Shown: one piece after another, positions 34,980-45,200 of the stretch
Layout: the number at the start of each line of letters is the position of its first letter
Numbering within the stretch: position 1 is the stretch's first letter
Program-made: the position numbers and the translations under genes
The notes under the pieces: generated by a model
Databases searched by the model: none
Told to the model about the DNA's origin: nothing
The model's input: the letters and a program-made list of their open reading frames with translations, nothing else
Source of the DNA: Malus domestica
Lineage: Eukaryota > Streptophyta > Magnoliopsida > Rosales > Rosaceae
Assembly (NCBI RefSeq): GCF_042453785.1
Contig: NC_091670.1
Span: 3,162,001-3,226,000, forward strand
Direction of reading: 5' to 3'
DNA: 64,000 bases

Positions 34980-37857
34980 TGTACAATGTGAGTTTACTTG
35001 TAATAGTACTTCAAGTGATCAACGTTCCATGGATAGCCAAGGGTCTTGCCATCAGAGCTTTTAAGCTTGTAGGAGCCAGGGCGACTGATGCCAACAACTT
35101 CAAACGGTCCATCCCAGTTTGGACTAAGTGTTCCTTCACTCGGGACTTTGTCGCAGAGTAATCTTTTCTTCAATACTCAGTCCCCCACTTTGAAAAAACA
35201 AGGTTTGACCCTTGAGTCATAGTAGTTGGAGATGCGCTGCTTGTAGGTGACATTCCTTAAGTGAACCTGGTTTCTGTGTTCCTCGACTAGATCTAAGTTG
35301 AGGGTAAGTTGTTTTTCATTTTCGCTTTGCACGTAGTTCTAGACTCAGAACGTTGCTTGCTCAAGCTCAACTGGGACAACTGCCTCTGTACCAAAAACAA
35401 GTGAGAATGAGGTTTCTCCTGTTGATGTCCGATACGAAGTGCGGTATGACCAAAGAACTTGGGATACAAATGCTGGCCAACAACCTTTAGCCTTGTCCAA
35501 GCTGGTTTTCAAAGTTCACATGATATTGATCGAAGCCCCCGTGTTTACCAGGATTCGTCGTACTTCAAAGTTGGCTATATGAGCTTCCACGATCAGTAGG
35601 TCGTTGTGAGGGTAAATAATACCTCTTTCTTCCTCAGGGTAGAAACATATTGGATCCCAGTTAGGCTTTTGATACTTACCTCCCCTGATGTCTTCCACGT
35701 GAAACACTTGGTGGCCAGACCTTAAAGCTCATTCACTATTTTTCGTGGCCCTGTTGGAAGATTTAGATATGGGTGTGCCACCACTTATGGAATATATCAC
35801 ATTTACCTGGCGTTGGTTACGGTTACCCCTTGAAGGGTGAAGAAGGAATTAATCAATTTTTTCTTCACGTGCCAAAGCTTCAATATGATCACGAAGGGTG
35901 ATACACTTCTCACCATTATGGCCGTTATGCTCGTGGTAGCAGCAAAACGTGCCCGTGTTCTTCATGGGCTTGTAATCCAGGTGCCTCGGCTTTAGCTTCG
36001 GTATCAAGTGTGCTATGCTGGGGTAAATGGCCATGCATGTGGCGTTCAAAGGTGTGTATGCCTTATACCTTGGGGTAGGGGCTGTCCTGACACATGCTTG
36101 ACCCACTGTGTTGACTGCTTGGGGTCGGGGATTATCATGGCGATACCCTTGGTTATCACGGTAGTGTCCCTTACTCCTTTTACTAAAATGAGACTGGTGA
36201 GGATGGAAATCTTTCCTTTTACCCTGAGATTGATATGTCTGTTAACTTGGCAAAATATTAAGTAAGGCAGGGGGAGGCACCGCTACCGTTTGGAAGGTCG
36301 AGGTTTTCTCATTTGGTTGGATTTGGCTTCCACTTCCTACTTGCTGATAAGGGGTGGTTGTGGGGGGTTTCCCTTGATATGTCCTTACCTCGGCAGAGGC
36401 ATGGTTGTAAGCATGTGCCATCACCTCAGAGTAAGTCTTCCAAGTGTTGGCATTGATCATGTACTTGAAGAAACAATCACGTAGGTCTGCCGTGAAGGCC
36501 TTGAGAGCAGTCTTGTCATCTGCCTCAGCGCAGCGAGAATACTTATGGCTAAAACGACCAACATACTCTTATAGTGACTCGTCCAGTTTCTGGCGAATAG
36601 TGTACAAGTCATCCGCAGAATGCAAGCGATCGGTTTGGAAGATGTGTTGAGAGAAAAACAGTTTCCTCAGTTCTTCAAATGAGTCTACTGTCTCAGGTGG
36701 AAGACGACAATACCAGTTTAGAGCTCCGTCAGAGAGGGTGGAGGGGAAGAGAAGACATCGTTCTTCGTCGGTGTGCATCCGATATGCCATGGTGGACTCA
36801 AAGAGGTTAATGTGTTTAATTGGGTCCTCCCTTCCAGTATAGAGTTGTAAACCAAGCTTTTGTTTTGTCTTCGCTTGAATGGGGTGTCAAGGATCCTCCT
36901 TGTAAGAGGGCCAGGCCTGGGTTGGTTCTAGTCAGGTATCTCGGCCTGACGTTCGGCCTTCAACTTGTTTACTTCCTTAAGGTGCTGTAGGACAAAGGGG
37001 GTCTTGAGTGGAGTCATGTACCACTAGGATTTTCTTTCGTAAATCTCCATTGCCTCTTGGAAGTAAGAAAGTTTGAGTAAGGGCGTGTGATTTTTCCTTG
37101 GACTAGTCATACTGACTTCTAGGGCGAGTCTGTCGGAATACCTCAGAGTCCCCTGTACCTTCATGTTCCTCTAGGACATGTCGTTCCTTCCCTAGATTGG
37201 CAGTTAGTCTGGGTCGTGGAAGGGGACCGAGTCTTTTAGAAACCCTTGGGTCATTGATCTTCGAGCATATATGGAGGGGATTCTCTTGACGTTGCTTTAG
37301 GAAGTCTCGGCAATCACGATAAACGACTTTCGATCCTTCCAACCTTTCTGCAAGGAGGTGTCTTCCTCCACTTCTCCTGCTTCGGGTCGAAGCAGCTGGG
37401 TTGAGAGAAGTCTCATGTTGATCAATGTTTTGATGATTAGCTTGCTCCTCATCAGGGATTCCCATGTCGAAGGAAGGTGACCCTCCGTGTTGGGGGGCAC
37501 CTAGATGATGATTGATGTCTACAGGGGCAACAAGCTTGCGTGTTTGAGTACGCATAGTTTCGTAGAGCGTCTCAAAGAGCTTTTCATACTGCTCCTAGAG
37601 GACCTCATTCTTCATTGCTATCTTGTTATTTTGAGCTTTTAACTCATTGACTTTAGCTTGAAGAACAACCCTCTTTCCTTCCTTCTTTCGTTGCTTCGCA
37701 CTAGGTGCAAAATGGGTGTCATTCTGTGTGTTATGGCTTCCTTCGCTCCTCATGTTGGAGAGGGATACCTGGTCAAAAGAGAGTGTACTAATGGTGGAAA
37801 CCAGCTTGACAAAGCTGAAGAGAGTGAGAATAAGTGTCATTCCCACAGACGGTGCCA
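34980..37857 (-). pseudogene. Decayed gag-pol of the gypsy element
   Basis: Reading leftward there is a Lys-rich coiled-coil start (37720-37600), then a basic linker. The gag core follows at about 36840-36460, with PIKHINLFE, CLLFPSTLSDGALNWYCRLP and SFEELRKLFFSQHIF. Next is a CCHC-like knuckle, CCYHEHNGHNGEKC (about 35945), and a protease start ending VNTGASINIM (35516). The catalytic Asp of DTGAS is Asn. The frame then passes directly into the integrase C-terminus (LWSYRTSYRTSTGETSFSLV, later PNWDGPFEV, about 35500-34980). RT, RNase H and the integrase core are absent at a junction near 35516. In-frame stops lie near 37596, 36572, 36242, 35849, 35735, 35343 and 35188. No functional polyprotein can be made. 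Confidence 0.88.
37840..37857 (-). other. Putative primer-binding site of the gypsy element
   Basis: Two bases inside the 5' LTR, minus reads TGGCACCGTCTGTGGGAA, beginning TGG as tRNA primer sites do. It resembles primer sites common in plant gypsy elements. Confidence 0.6.
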
Positions 37858-37859
37858 AA

Positions 37860-38374
37860 TGTTGATGCACAAAATCAGTGAGGACTTTGGTACAATAGAA
37901 AATGTTAAGTTTGTGACCTTCGCTAGATTGCTCTGGTCACTAGTGTGGATAAGTATGTAAATGGATAGAGACAGGGAAGCAAACACAAGATGTACGTGGT
38001 TCACCTAGATTGGCTACGTCCATGGAGTAGAGGAGTTCTCATTAATTGTGAAGGGTTTACACAAGTACATAGGTTCAAGCTTTCCTTTAGTGAGTACTAG
38101 TAAATGATTTAGTACAAATGACATTAGGAAATATTGTGAGAGAATAATCTCTATTTATAGAAGAGAGTTTCTAGTTTCATTCTGACATTGACACATGTCG
38201 TGTTGTGATTGGCTTCTGATGTTGACACGTGTCGCGCTATGATTGGCTTCTGATGTCGACACGTGTCGCGCTGTGATTGGCCTCCTGGTTGGAGGGAAAC
38301 TCTTCTGGGTCCTTGACGGTATAACGTTGACCGGTGCTCAGTAATTTCGGGATTGTTCAAGTATGGTACAAACA
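37860..38374 (-). repeat. 5' LTR (element sense) of the gypsy element
   Basis: 515 bp, paired with 27846-28360. A TATA box on minus (TATAAATA) lies at 38152-38159. It contains three near-identical units with TGACACGTGTCG(C/T)-like cores (38190-38280), G-box-like (CACGTG) sites that could bind bZIP factors. Confidence 0.9.
38152..38159 (-). promoter_or_regulatory. LTR TATA box
   Basis: The minus strand reads TCTATAAATAGAG, a strong plant TATA box in the 5' LTR of the gypsy element. Confidence 0.6.
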
Positions 38375-38379
38375 TCACC

Positions 38380-39049
38380 CGTTAACGATGAACTTTGAGA
38401 AAAAAAAACCAAATTAGAAATCATTTAATTTGTTGATTAACATTGTCAAAATTTATGTGAGAGATTAATTTCATAAGCACTACTCGCACCTTATAGATTT
38501 TTAATCACAAGCACTAGGCGCGACTTACAAATTTATATTGATATTTTTATTTGCCAATGTACTTTCACTATGCACAAAGTTGAAATAACAATCAAATAAA
38601 AAGTCTAAAATTATAGAAATTCGCAAGTAATGCTTATCAAGCGTGATTAAGGTCAAATCAAACTTTAAAGAGTCAAATTGAGTTTCAAATTCAACGAAAA
38701 TAAAATAAAATCGCAAAATAGAAAATACGTCAATAAATAGTGAAATTCAGAAATGGTATTTCACACTTGCGGTCACTTTATCTAGCAGTAGAGATGATCG
38801 TAGTTTTTTTGCTAAGCTTTTTTTTTTTTTTGGCCAAATGATAGATTTTATTAGATTAGATATTAGATTAGTCACTGACAGGGGTTTGAACCCACACTGT
38901 CATGCAAGAGCTCAACATCTTTCCACCACTGTGGTAAAATGCCACTTGCAGTTTTTTTGCTGAGTTGGTGTGGAGTATTTGGACAACGATGTGTGAGAGG
39001 ATTCCTACGGTAAGAAGCTAACAAGCCATGCTATTAGAAAGTGGGCGGA
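38380..39049. other. Intergenic, no gene recognised
   Basis: AT-rich flank of the gypsy insertion. Around 38810-38950 is a small possible transposon relic that shares CACCACTGTGGTAAA with 24310-24330. Confidence 0.35.
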
Positions 39050-39612
39050 ATGCCCTATTTTTGAATTTCAGGTGGTACCAAATCAATGCATCAAGGCAGG
39101 GACGTTCTTTAGAGGAGTTGAGATGGCTTCATCCCCCAGTGGGTTATTCAAAGTAAATGTTGATGGAGCGTTCATGGTTTCGATTTTTTGACAACATAAT
39201 TGTTGGCAGGAAGGGAAGGATTCGTATTTGCAAATTGCATATGACGCTCATGCTATTACGTTGAAACTTCATGCTAAAGGGGTTGTGGACTTGATCTCTT
39301 GATATGGATAACCGTATTTTAGAGGAGATTGATGATTTGAAGAGTAGGTTAAGTCGTTTTTTTTATATCGATGGCAAACACGTGAAGGCAACATGGTGAC
39401 TCATGAATTAGTGAAATATGGACTAGCAATGGAGTTTTTAATACATGAATGGAGGAGGAACCACTTTGGTTCCTGAAAAGTGAGTTGAAGAATTATAATT
39501 GATTGAGCAAAATGGTGAGGCGCTCTTTTGCAGAGCCTCCTCTTGCTTCGATAAGCTCTTTGTACTTTTGTTTATGCAGCAATTAAAAGCTCAGTTTTTA
39601 TACAAAAAAGAA
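39050..39612 (+). pseudogene. LINE remnant: RNase H-like domain and 3' tail
   Basis: A broken plus-strand frame shows SSPSGLFKVNVDGAF near 39125-39175, the start of the RNase H domain of plant L1-type LINEs. After frameshifts it ends REGNMVTHELVKYGLAME (about 39375-39430), the conserved REGNxxAHxLAK box. The following TTTGTACTTTTGTTTATGC and AATTAAAAGCTCAGTTTTTA are typical of the LINE 3' end. It is not functional. Confidence 0.7.
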
Positions 39613-39745
39613 TTACTTGAGTTTTTTGTGATAAATTTCACATATGATGTATTGTAGGTGGTAAGGTCCAAAGTTGGACACCATATCAATGTGATTAAAT
39701 AATGAGTTACTAATTTATCCCTCTAAAATTTTAGCATGGTATTAG

Positions 39746-40532
39746 AGTAACTCCAGCATTGCAAAGGCCTCCTAGGGCAACTCACTATTGAATCCAGCAG
39801 TGAATAATAACTGCCTTTAATAAACAGTAACTGCTTTTTGCATCTCCACCCCTAACTTGAATAGTCATGATAATAAGCAATAAAATATTAGTATTTTTTT
39901 TCACCCAATCCATACATCCCCATCACCCTTTCCTCTTTTCCCCTCATTTGACCGGTTCTTCCTCTCTCTCTTTTCTTTCTATCTCTCTCTTCCTTTTTTC
40001 TTTCTTTCTCTCCCTTTTTTCCAGCTCACTCTCGTGAGCTCTCTTCCTCTTCCTCTTCAAACCTTCAACAAATCAAGCTCAAAAATAATATTTTTGGAAT
40101 CCTTGGAACTCAAGGAACCCAACCATGGCCTTGCATGCGACATCGGTGCATGGTGTGAGGTCCTACCATTGAAGCCGAGAGCTTGAGGTCTTAATCTCGA
40201 ACCCAGGTGATGTTTTTATCACTATCTTGTGTGCTTGAGCTTTAAATCTTGTTGTGTTGCAATTCTTATGGTTTAATTGGAGGGCTTAATTCCCTGAATG
40301 CATCCCATTCTTTTTCCAAATTCCGACAAAGGAAAACGGACGAATTCGAGCCAGATCACCCTGAGGTCAACCACACATCACATAGCCATTAGGCTCTCGG
40401 GCGATGGATTCCCGCCTAGCTTGTCCACTGGGCCTGAGCTCCATTGCCCGCATAGGCTAGAGCCAATTGCTGGGGCCATTGGGTGATTGGAATCGCAGGT
40501 CCATCGGGCTACAGAGCACACTGGAATTGCTC
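39746..40532. mobile_element. PIF/Harbinger-like MITE, same family as 4691-5769
   Basis: The left end is GAGTAACTCCAGC and the right end is the complement of GAGCAATTCCAGTGTGC. TTA flanks both ends (39743-39745 and 40533-40535). It shares the subterminal AATAGTCATGATAATAAGCA and CAGTAACTGCTTTTTGCATC region, inverted, with the element at 4691-5769. The middle is pyrimidine-rich. No transposase. Confidence 0.7.
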
Positions 40533-40535
40533 TTA

Positions 40536-42269
40536 AAATGGCTTATTGATAGGGCTCAATTCATGACGCCTCTAAATAAAATAAAAAAGAGAGTAGGCGT
40601 CACTAGACAAAACAATCTATAACAACCCGTTTCTATCTGTTTCAATCAATGGTAAGGTTGTGAAACTAATCCAATGTAATGGCTACACTATCTAACATGT
40701 ATAATCATTAAATAATAATATGATGAATGGGCATTGAAGTGGTTGGTTAAAAGCAATATTCTCACTGTCACACCTTCTCAATCGGTCCATTTTAGTGAAC
40801 AAAATGTCATTATCTTTTTGGTCGCATTTGTTTTGTCTCTCTCAGGTTAGACATCAAACGGTAGTGTTCTCTTATCCTTGTTCAGTTCAAATTAAATGTC
40901 CTTTTAGTTTCTTGTTTTCAGTTGTGTTTTTTTTTATTAGGTGAGAAATTAAATGACGAGTTTGATATTAAATTAGTATAAAAAGTTAATTATGCGACAA
41001 TAACCCAATATCATATCCTGTCGAGGGTACTATGATTAAATACTCTATAGCCCTTGATAATCAACTCCCCTGAGGTGTCCAGACTGTTGGTTTGGTTGAG
41101 TAATTCTGGTATTAAAAAAAAAAATAAAGTGCTTACCTTTCCCATTAAAAGTAAAAGGCAAAATAATGATTTAGAAGTATGCGATAAATATAGGGAAATA
41201 TTATTTGGCGTTTAAGATTTTAATTATGTTTTTTTTTTATAAGAATTTTTATTTTTTAAATAAAGAGCATTTAAATTGCATGATTAATTTTTTTGGAATG
41301 TCAATCAATTTCTTAAATATATATAGGACTAATTATATTTTACACTATTGAAGATGATTTCTAAAATCGGTCACAAGATTCTAACTTTTTTCACATTACA
41401 CCCTCAAATTCTGAAGCACCAAAAATTTGACCAGTAGTCGGTTCGAAGTACAACACTGTCTCATATTATATGTCCAAGTTCCATTGAAATCCAGACAGAG
41501 AGAAGCTTCCTTAGTCCCCCTTCCTTAACAACCCAACCTCTCAATTCAAAGACTCCAAATTTTTCTTCAACTTCCTTCCCTGTATTCTAGCAATTTTTTA
41601 TAGGACCTCTCAAGTTGAAGCGCCATATTTTATTGCGCATCAGAATTTCTTAGTACCCAAATAATTGCTTTCCGCTTTCGTTGGATCCTATGCTTTCAGC
41701 TTAAATCCGTCGAAAAAGCACGTTTGCTTCAGTTTTGGTATTGCTTTCGAACTTCAAAGGCGGTTTAAACTTTCGCCCACCAAATGGTCCACGCTTTGAC
41801 TGACTGGTAGTCATGGTTGCTGTCTTTTGGTCAAAAGCTGTCGATGATCTGTGAGTGGAACAGCTAAATTTGGATGATTTCGACTTTTGGGTTTTGAGCT
41901 TGTGGGTTGTGTTTTTTTTTTTTTTTTGTTTTTTTTTTGTTTTTGCTTGTTTCAGCGATTCTCTGTCTTGTATTTTGAAGTTCTGGATATTGGGAAGTGG
42001 TTTGTTTAAGGGTTTGAGGTTTTTTGTTTTGGTGGGGTTTTGTTTTTGTTTGTGTTTGTGTTTCTTCACATCCTTAAGTAGAATCATTGGATTGTGGGAA
42101 TTGAATTGTAAGTTATTGCAGTTGGGTTTAGTTGGTGGCTTCAATTCACGGCTTTTTTCAGATTCATGTTTTAGTGAATTTAAGAATATGGATATGAGGA
42201 GCTGAGATTAAGGTTGTCGGAGTTGGGGTTTGGTCGGTTTTTGTCGCGCAACCCCGTGCACTAGGCAAA
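40536..42269. other. Upstream region of the UGT80B1-like gene
   Basis: AT-rich intergenic DNA. The last 700 bp, with pyrimidine- then T/G-rich tracts, probably include promoter and 5' UTR. ORFs here (41701-42144 minus, 41855-42205 plus) are low complexity and overlap on opposite strands, so I do not call them genes. Confidence 0.45.
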
Positions 42270-45200
42270 ATGGGGAGCAATGGGGTTGACCATCCATTGA
42301 AACATTTGGAAGAGGAAGGTGTTAGCAGCCAAGGACAGAGTAAGTATTTTCTGCAAAGTTGTCGAAATTTATGATTGGAAATGGATAACAAGTATTCAAT
42401 TTAACAATTGGTTGCAGGTTCTTTTCAGGGAGAGAGGAAGCAGAAGACAAATTCTGCACGGCCCTCTTCGGTTTTAGAGATTTTTCAGGAAAAAGAATTC
42501 AATGGTGCTTCTTCACCTTGGAGAGGTTAGTGCTCCCACGCAGTCTGAGTTGTAGTTCCTTTTGTTGTTTGTTATGCATTGAGGGACTAAAAATGAAGCT
42601 TTTCCTTGAAGAGAGTTGACCAGGTTCTTTCTCTTTAGGGTGAACTATACGATTCTAATTGTTTCTTGACAACCTGGAATTACTTAATATTTAACCGAGA
42701 AACTCAATGAACCAAAATTTGTTACGCGTTATTGTCTATACAATGCGGAAAGGAGTTTCGTGATTTAGCTTAAAATTCAAGTGTAGGATTTCTGTATACT
42801 GCCAGGATGTTAGTTGTGCTCTTAGTTTAGTAATCAGCCATTATTTAGTGAAGTTCCTTAGGTATAAATATGTCTTGGAATTTGGAATTTAGATGACCAG
42901 ACTGAAGTTCTAGAGCGATGCTGAAAAGAAACGAAAAAAAGTGATTGAAGTAGTAGAATAGTTCTTAAAATAAGTATTATCTAAATTGTGAAAATACCTA
43001 TGATTATGTCACACTATTGTTGTTCTTGTGGCCAATCCTTTTACTAAACTTTTCAGTGAATCATAGGATGATGCAATCATGATCCAAACTAATAGTCTAA
43101 TTAGTACAATGATGTGATCATGCTGACCCCAGATGGTACTGCACTTTAACGGCATACTGGGATCCTAAGTATTTCTGTTTCTTTTGTTTTAGTATTTATC
43201 TATTTGCTCACTGATACGTACACGTATGTTCATGAAGGTTTGGACAATTCAATCACAGCGCCTATTGGCACTCCCAAAGGTTTGCTGATTAAGGAGCATG
43301 AGATTAGATTCTCTAGATCCATGATGGAGAAGAAGGGAAGGCATGACTTAAAGCTGGATAGACTGTCAGAGCGTGAAAAGGTAGATACTATCATATGCGT
43401 GGTTGCTTGTTCTCATACCCTGTTTGCTTACAACTTTTAATTTGTCCACCTATCAGAACTAGAAACATGTTTGTTGGACTAGTTTCTTTCATGAAGCTGC
43501 AACTTCATGCTGAATAGATGGATGCCAAATGTTGTCCCCTAATTTTATTTGAAAAGCATGAGTGTATGACAGTCCCTGTCTTACAGTATCTTATATTTTT
43601 TTCAGTACCTGATGACTGTGACATAAATTGAGTTATAATTGACGGCTCCAACCACTGAGGTTGCTAGTTATCCTCCACCCCACTCCCCTCCCCCCAATTC
43701 TTTATTAACAAAATTTGGAATGCAGATGGTTTTATTTACTCGTACATTCTCCTTTTGGTTGATCATTGTTTCTCCGGTTTTGATTTTCAGAAAAAACTAA
43801 TTGTTGAGATGGTCAAGATACAAAATGATGGAAGAGTAGAAGTTGATTTAGAAAAAAGTGCACCTGTTGCCTCTGAGTTGTTAGAGCTCCACACTGTCGA
43901 AGATGTGCCCATCAATCTTGATGAGATGCCTTCCAATACCATCAAGTCAATTCCAAGGTTGAAAATTTGCATACTTGTTGTTGGAACAAGAGGAGATGTA
44001 CAGCCTTTCCTGGCTATGGCAAAGAGATTTCAGGCATGTCCAACATAACAAGATGACTTTGTTTTGAATAATTTACCGTTGTTGGGCACTAATTATTATA
44101 GCTCTTACCTGTAGAGGTAGGCCATGCTATGATGCTAGGCTGCTAGGCATATTAAATTTTAAACATCATTGACATATTCCTGTATCCCTTGTTTGAAAAA
44201 TGATGTACCTTATTGTCTATATGTTTCCTGCATGTTTGAATGGTTGTAGATGGTTTGATCTTTTCTTGCAGGAGTTTGGCCATCATGTCAGGTTGGCAAC
44301 TCATGCTAACTTCAGTTCTTTTGTGAAGTCAGCTGGTGTAGACTTTTATCCGTTGGGTGGCGATCCTCGTGTTTTGGCAGGATGTAAGAGGTCCTATATT
44401 GGAAGTACTTTTTTTAAATGATATATAGCAATTTATCTCATTTTTGGTAGCGATCTTGTTGGTAGATCACTTCCTATGTCTCTGTCTATTTTGTCAGATA
44501 TGGTGTGAGTTTATATGTGGTTCATATAGCCGACCCCACTTAGTGGGATAAGGCTTTGTTGTTGTTGTTGTTGTTTGCTCTCTCTGCTGTTTACTTTCTC
44601 TTTCTTGCAGCTGAACCTTAATCTGAACAACTTGGGAACTTCTCTCCCTCTCTCTCTTTCTCTCTCTCTCACGCACATGTGCACGCACACAACTCACTCT
44701 TCCTCTCTGCATAATTTTCTTATGAAAGCTGAGTTGTAATTGTGAAAGCTGAGTTATTCGATTGATTATTGACCACCTTAAAAATTTAAAATTACAACTA
44801 TTCTTTACTCTTTAGCCAAAATTCAAGATTTTCCAATTCTTGGAGCTCTTATTTATGTCACTGGTTACTCTAAATATGTTTAATGTTCCCAAATTGTCCC
44901 CTCAAGTGCTTTATTGAATAACTGAAATTTAGTGCCATTTAATTTTAGATATGGCCAGAAATAAAGGTCTCATTCCATCCGGGCCAGCAGAAATATCAAT
45001 ACAAAGAAAGCAACTGAAGGCAATTATTGAATCTCTTCTTCCAGCATGCACAGAACCAGATATAGAAACTGGTGTACCATTTAAGGCACAGGCAATTATT
45101 GCAAACCCTCCTGCTTATGGTGAGTTATTACAAGTGGAATATTGAATGTCACTTCAATTGAATTATGTTTCTGGTAAGTCAGTATGTATTACATCTGACA

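Larger units (their letters stand above)
27846..38374 (-). mobile_element. Ty3/gypsy LTR retrotransposon, pol largely deleted (Tat-like)
   Basis: Two 515-bp LTRs (27846-28360 and 37860-38374) differ by about 20 bases by eye, roughly 96% identity. They start TGTTGATGCAC and end GTACAAACA on plus. TCACC flanks both ends (27841-27845 and 38375-38379). Orientation is minus: gag-pol reads leftward, a primer-binding-type sequence abuts the right LTR and a purine tract abuts the left. Gene order is N-terminal coiled coil, gag, protease start and integrase C-terminus, so RT, RNase H and the integrase core are missing. Downstream of integrase lie an antisense ORF and four tandem arrays. A long 3' region with extra ORFs and satellites is known from Tat-lineage gypsy elements; the lineage call is inference. 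Confidence 0.92.

Noticed and set aside
38870..38910. tRNA-like B box (GGGGTTTGAACCC)
   Set aside because: No A box, acceptor stem or cloverleaf can be formed around it; likely a transposon relic.
41701..42205. Overlapping ORFs of 147 (minus) and 116 (plus) residues upstream of UGT80B1
   Set aside because: Lys/Asn-rich and Phe-rich translations of a T-rich leader; no domain and opposite strands.
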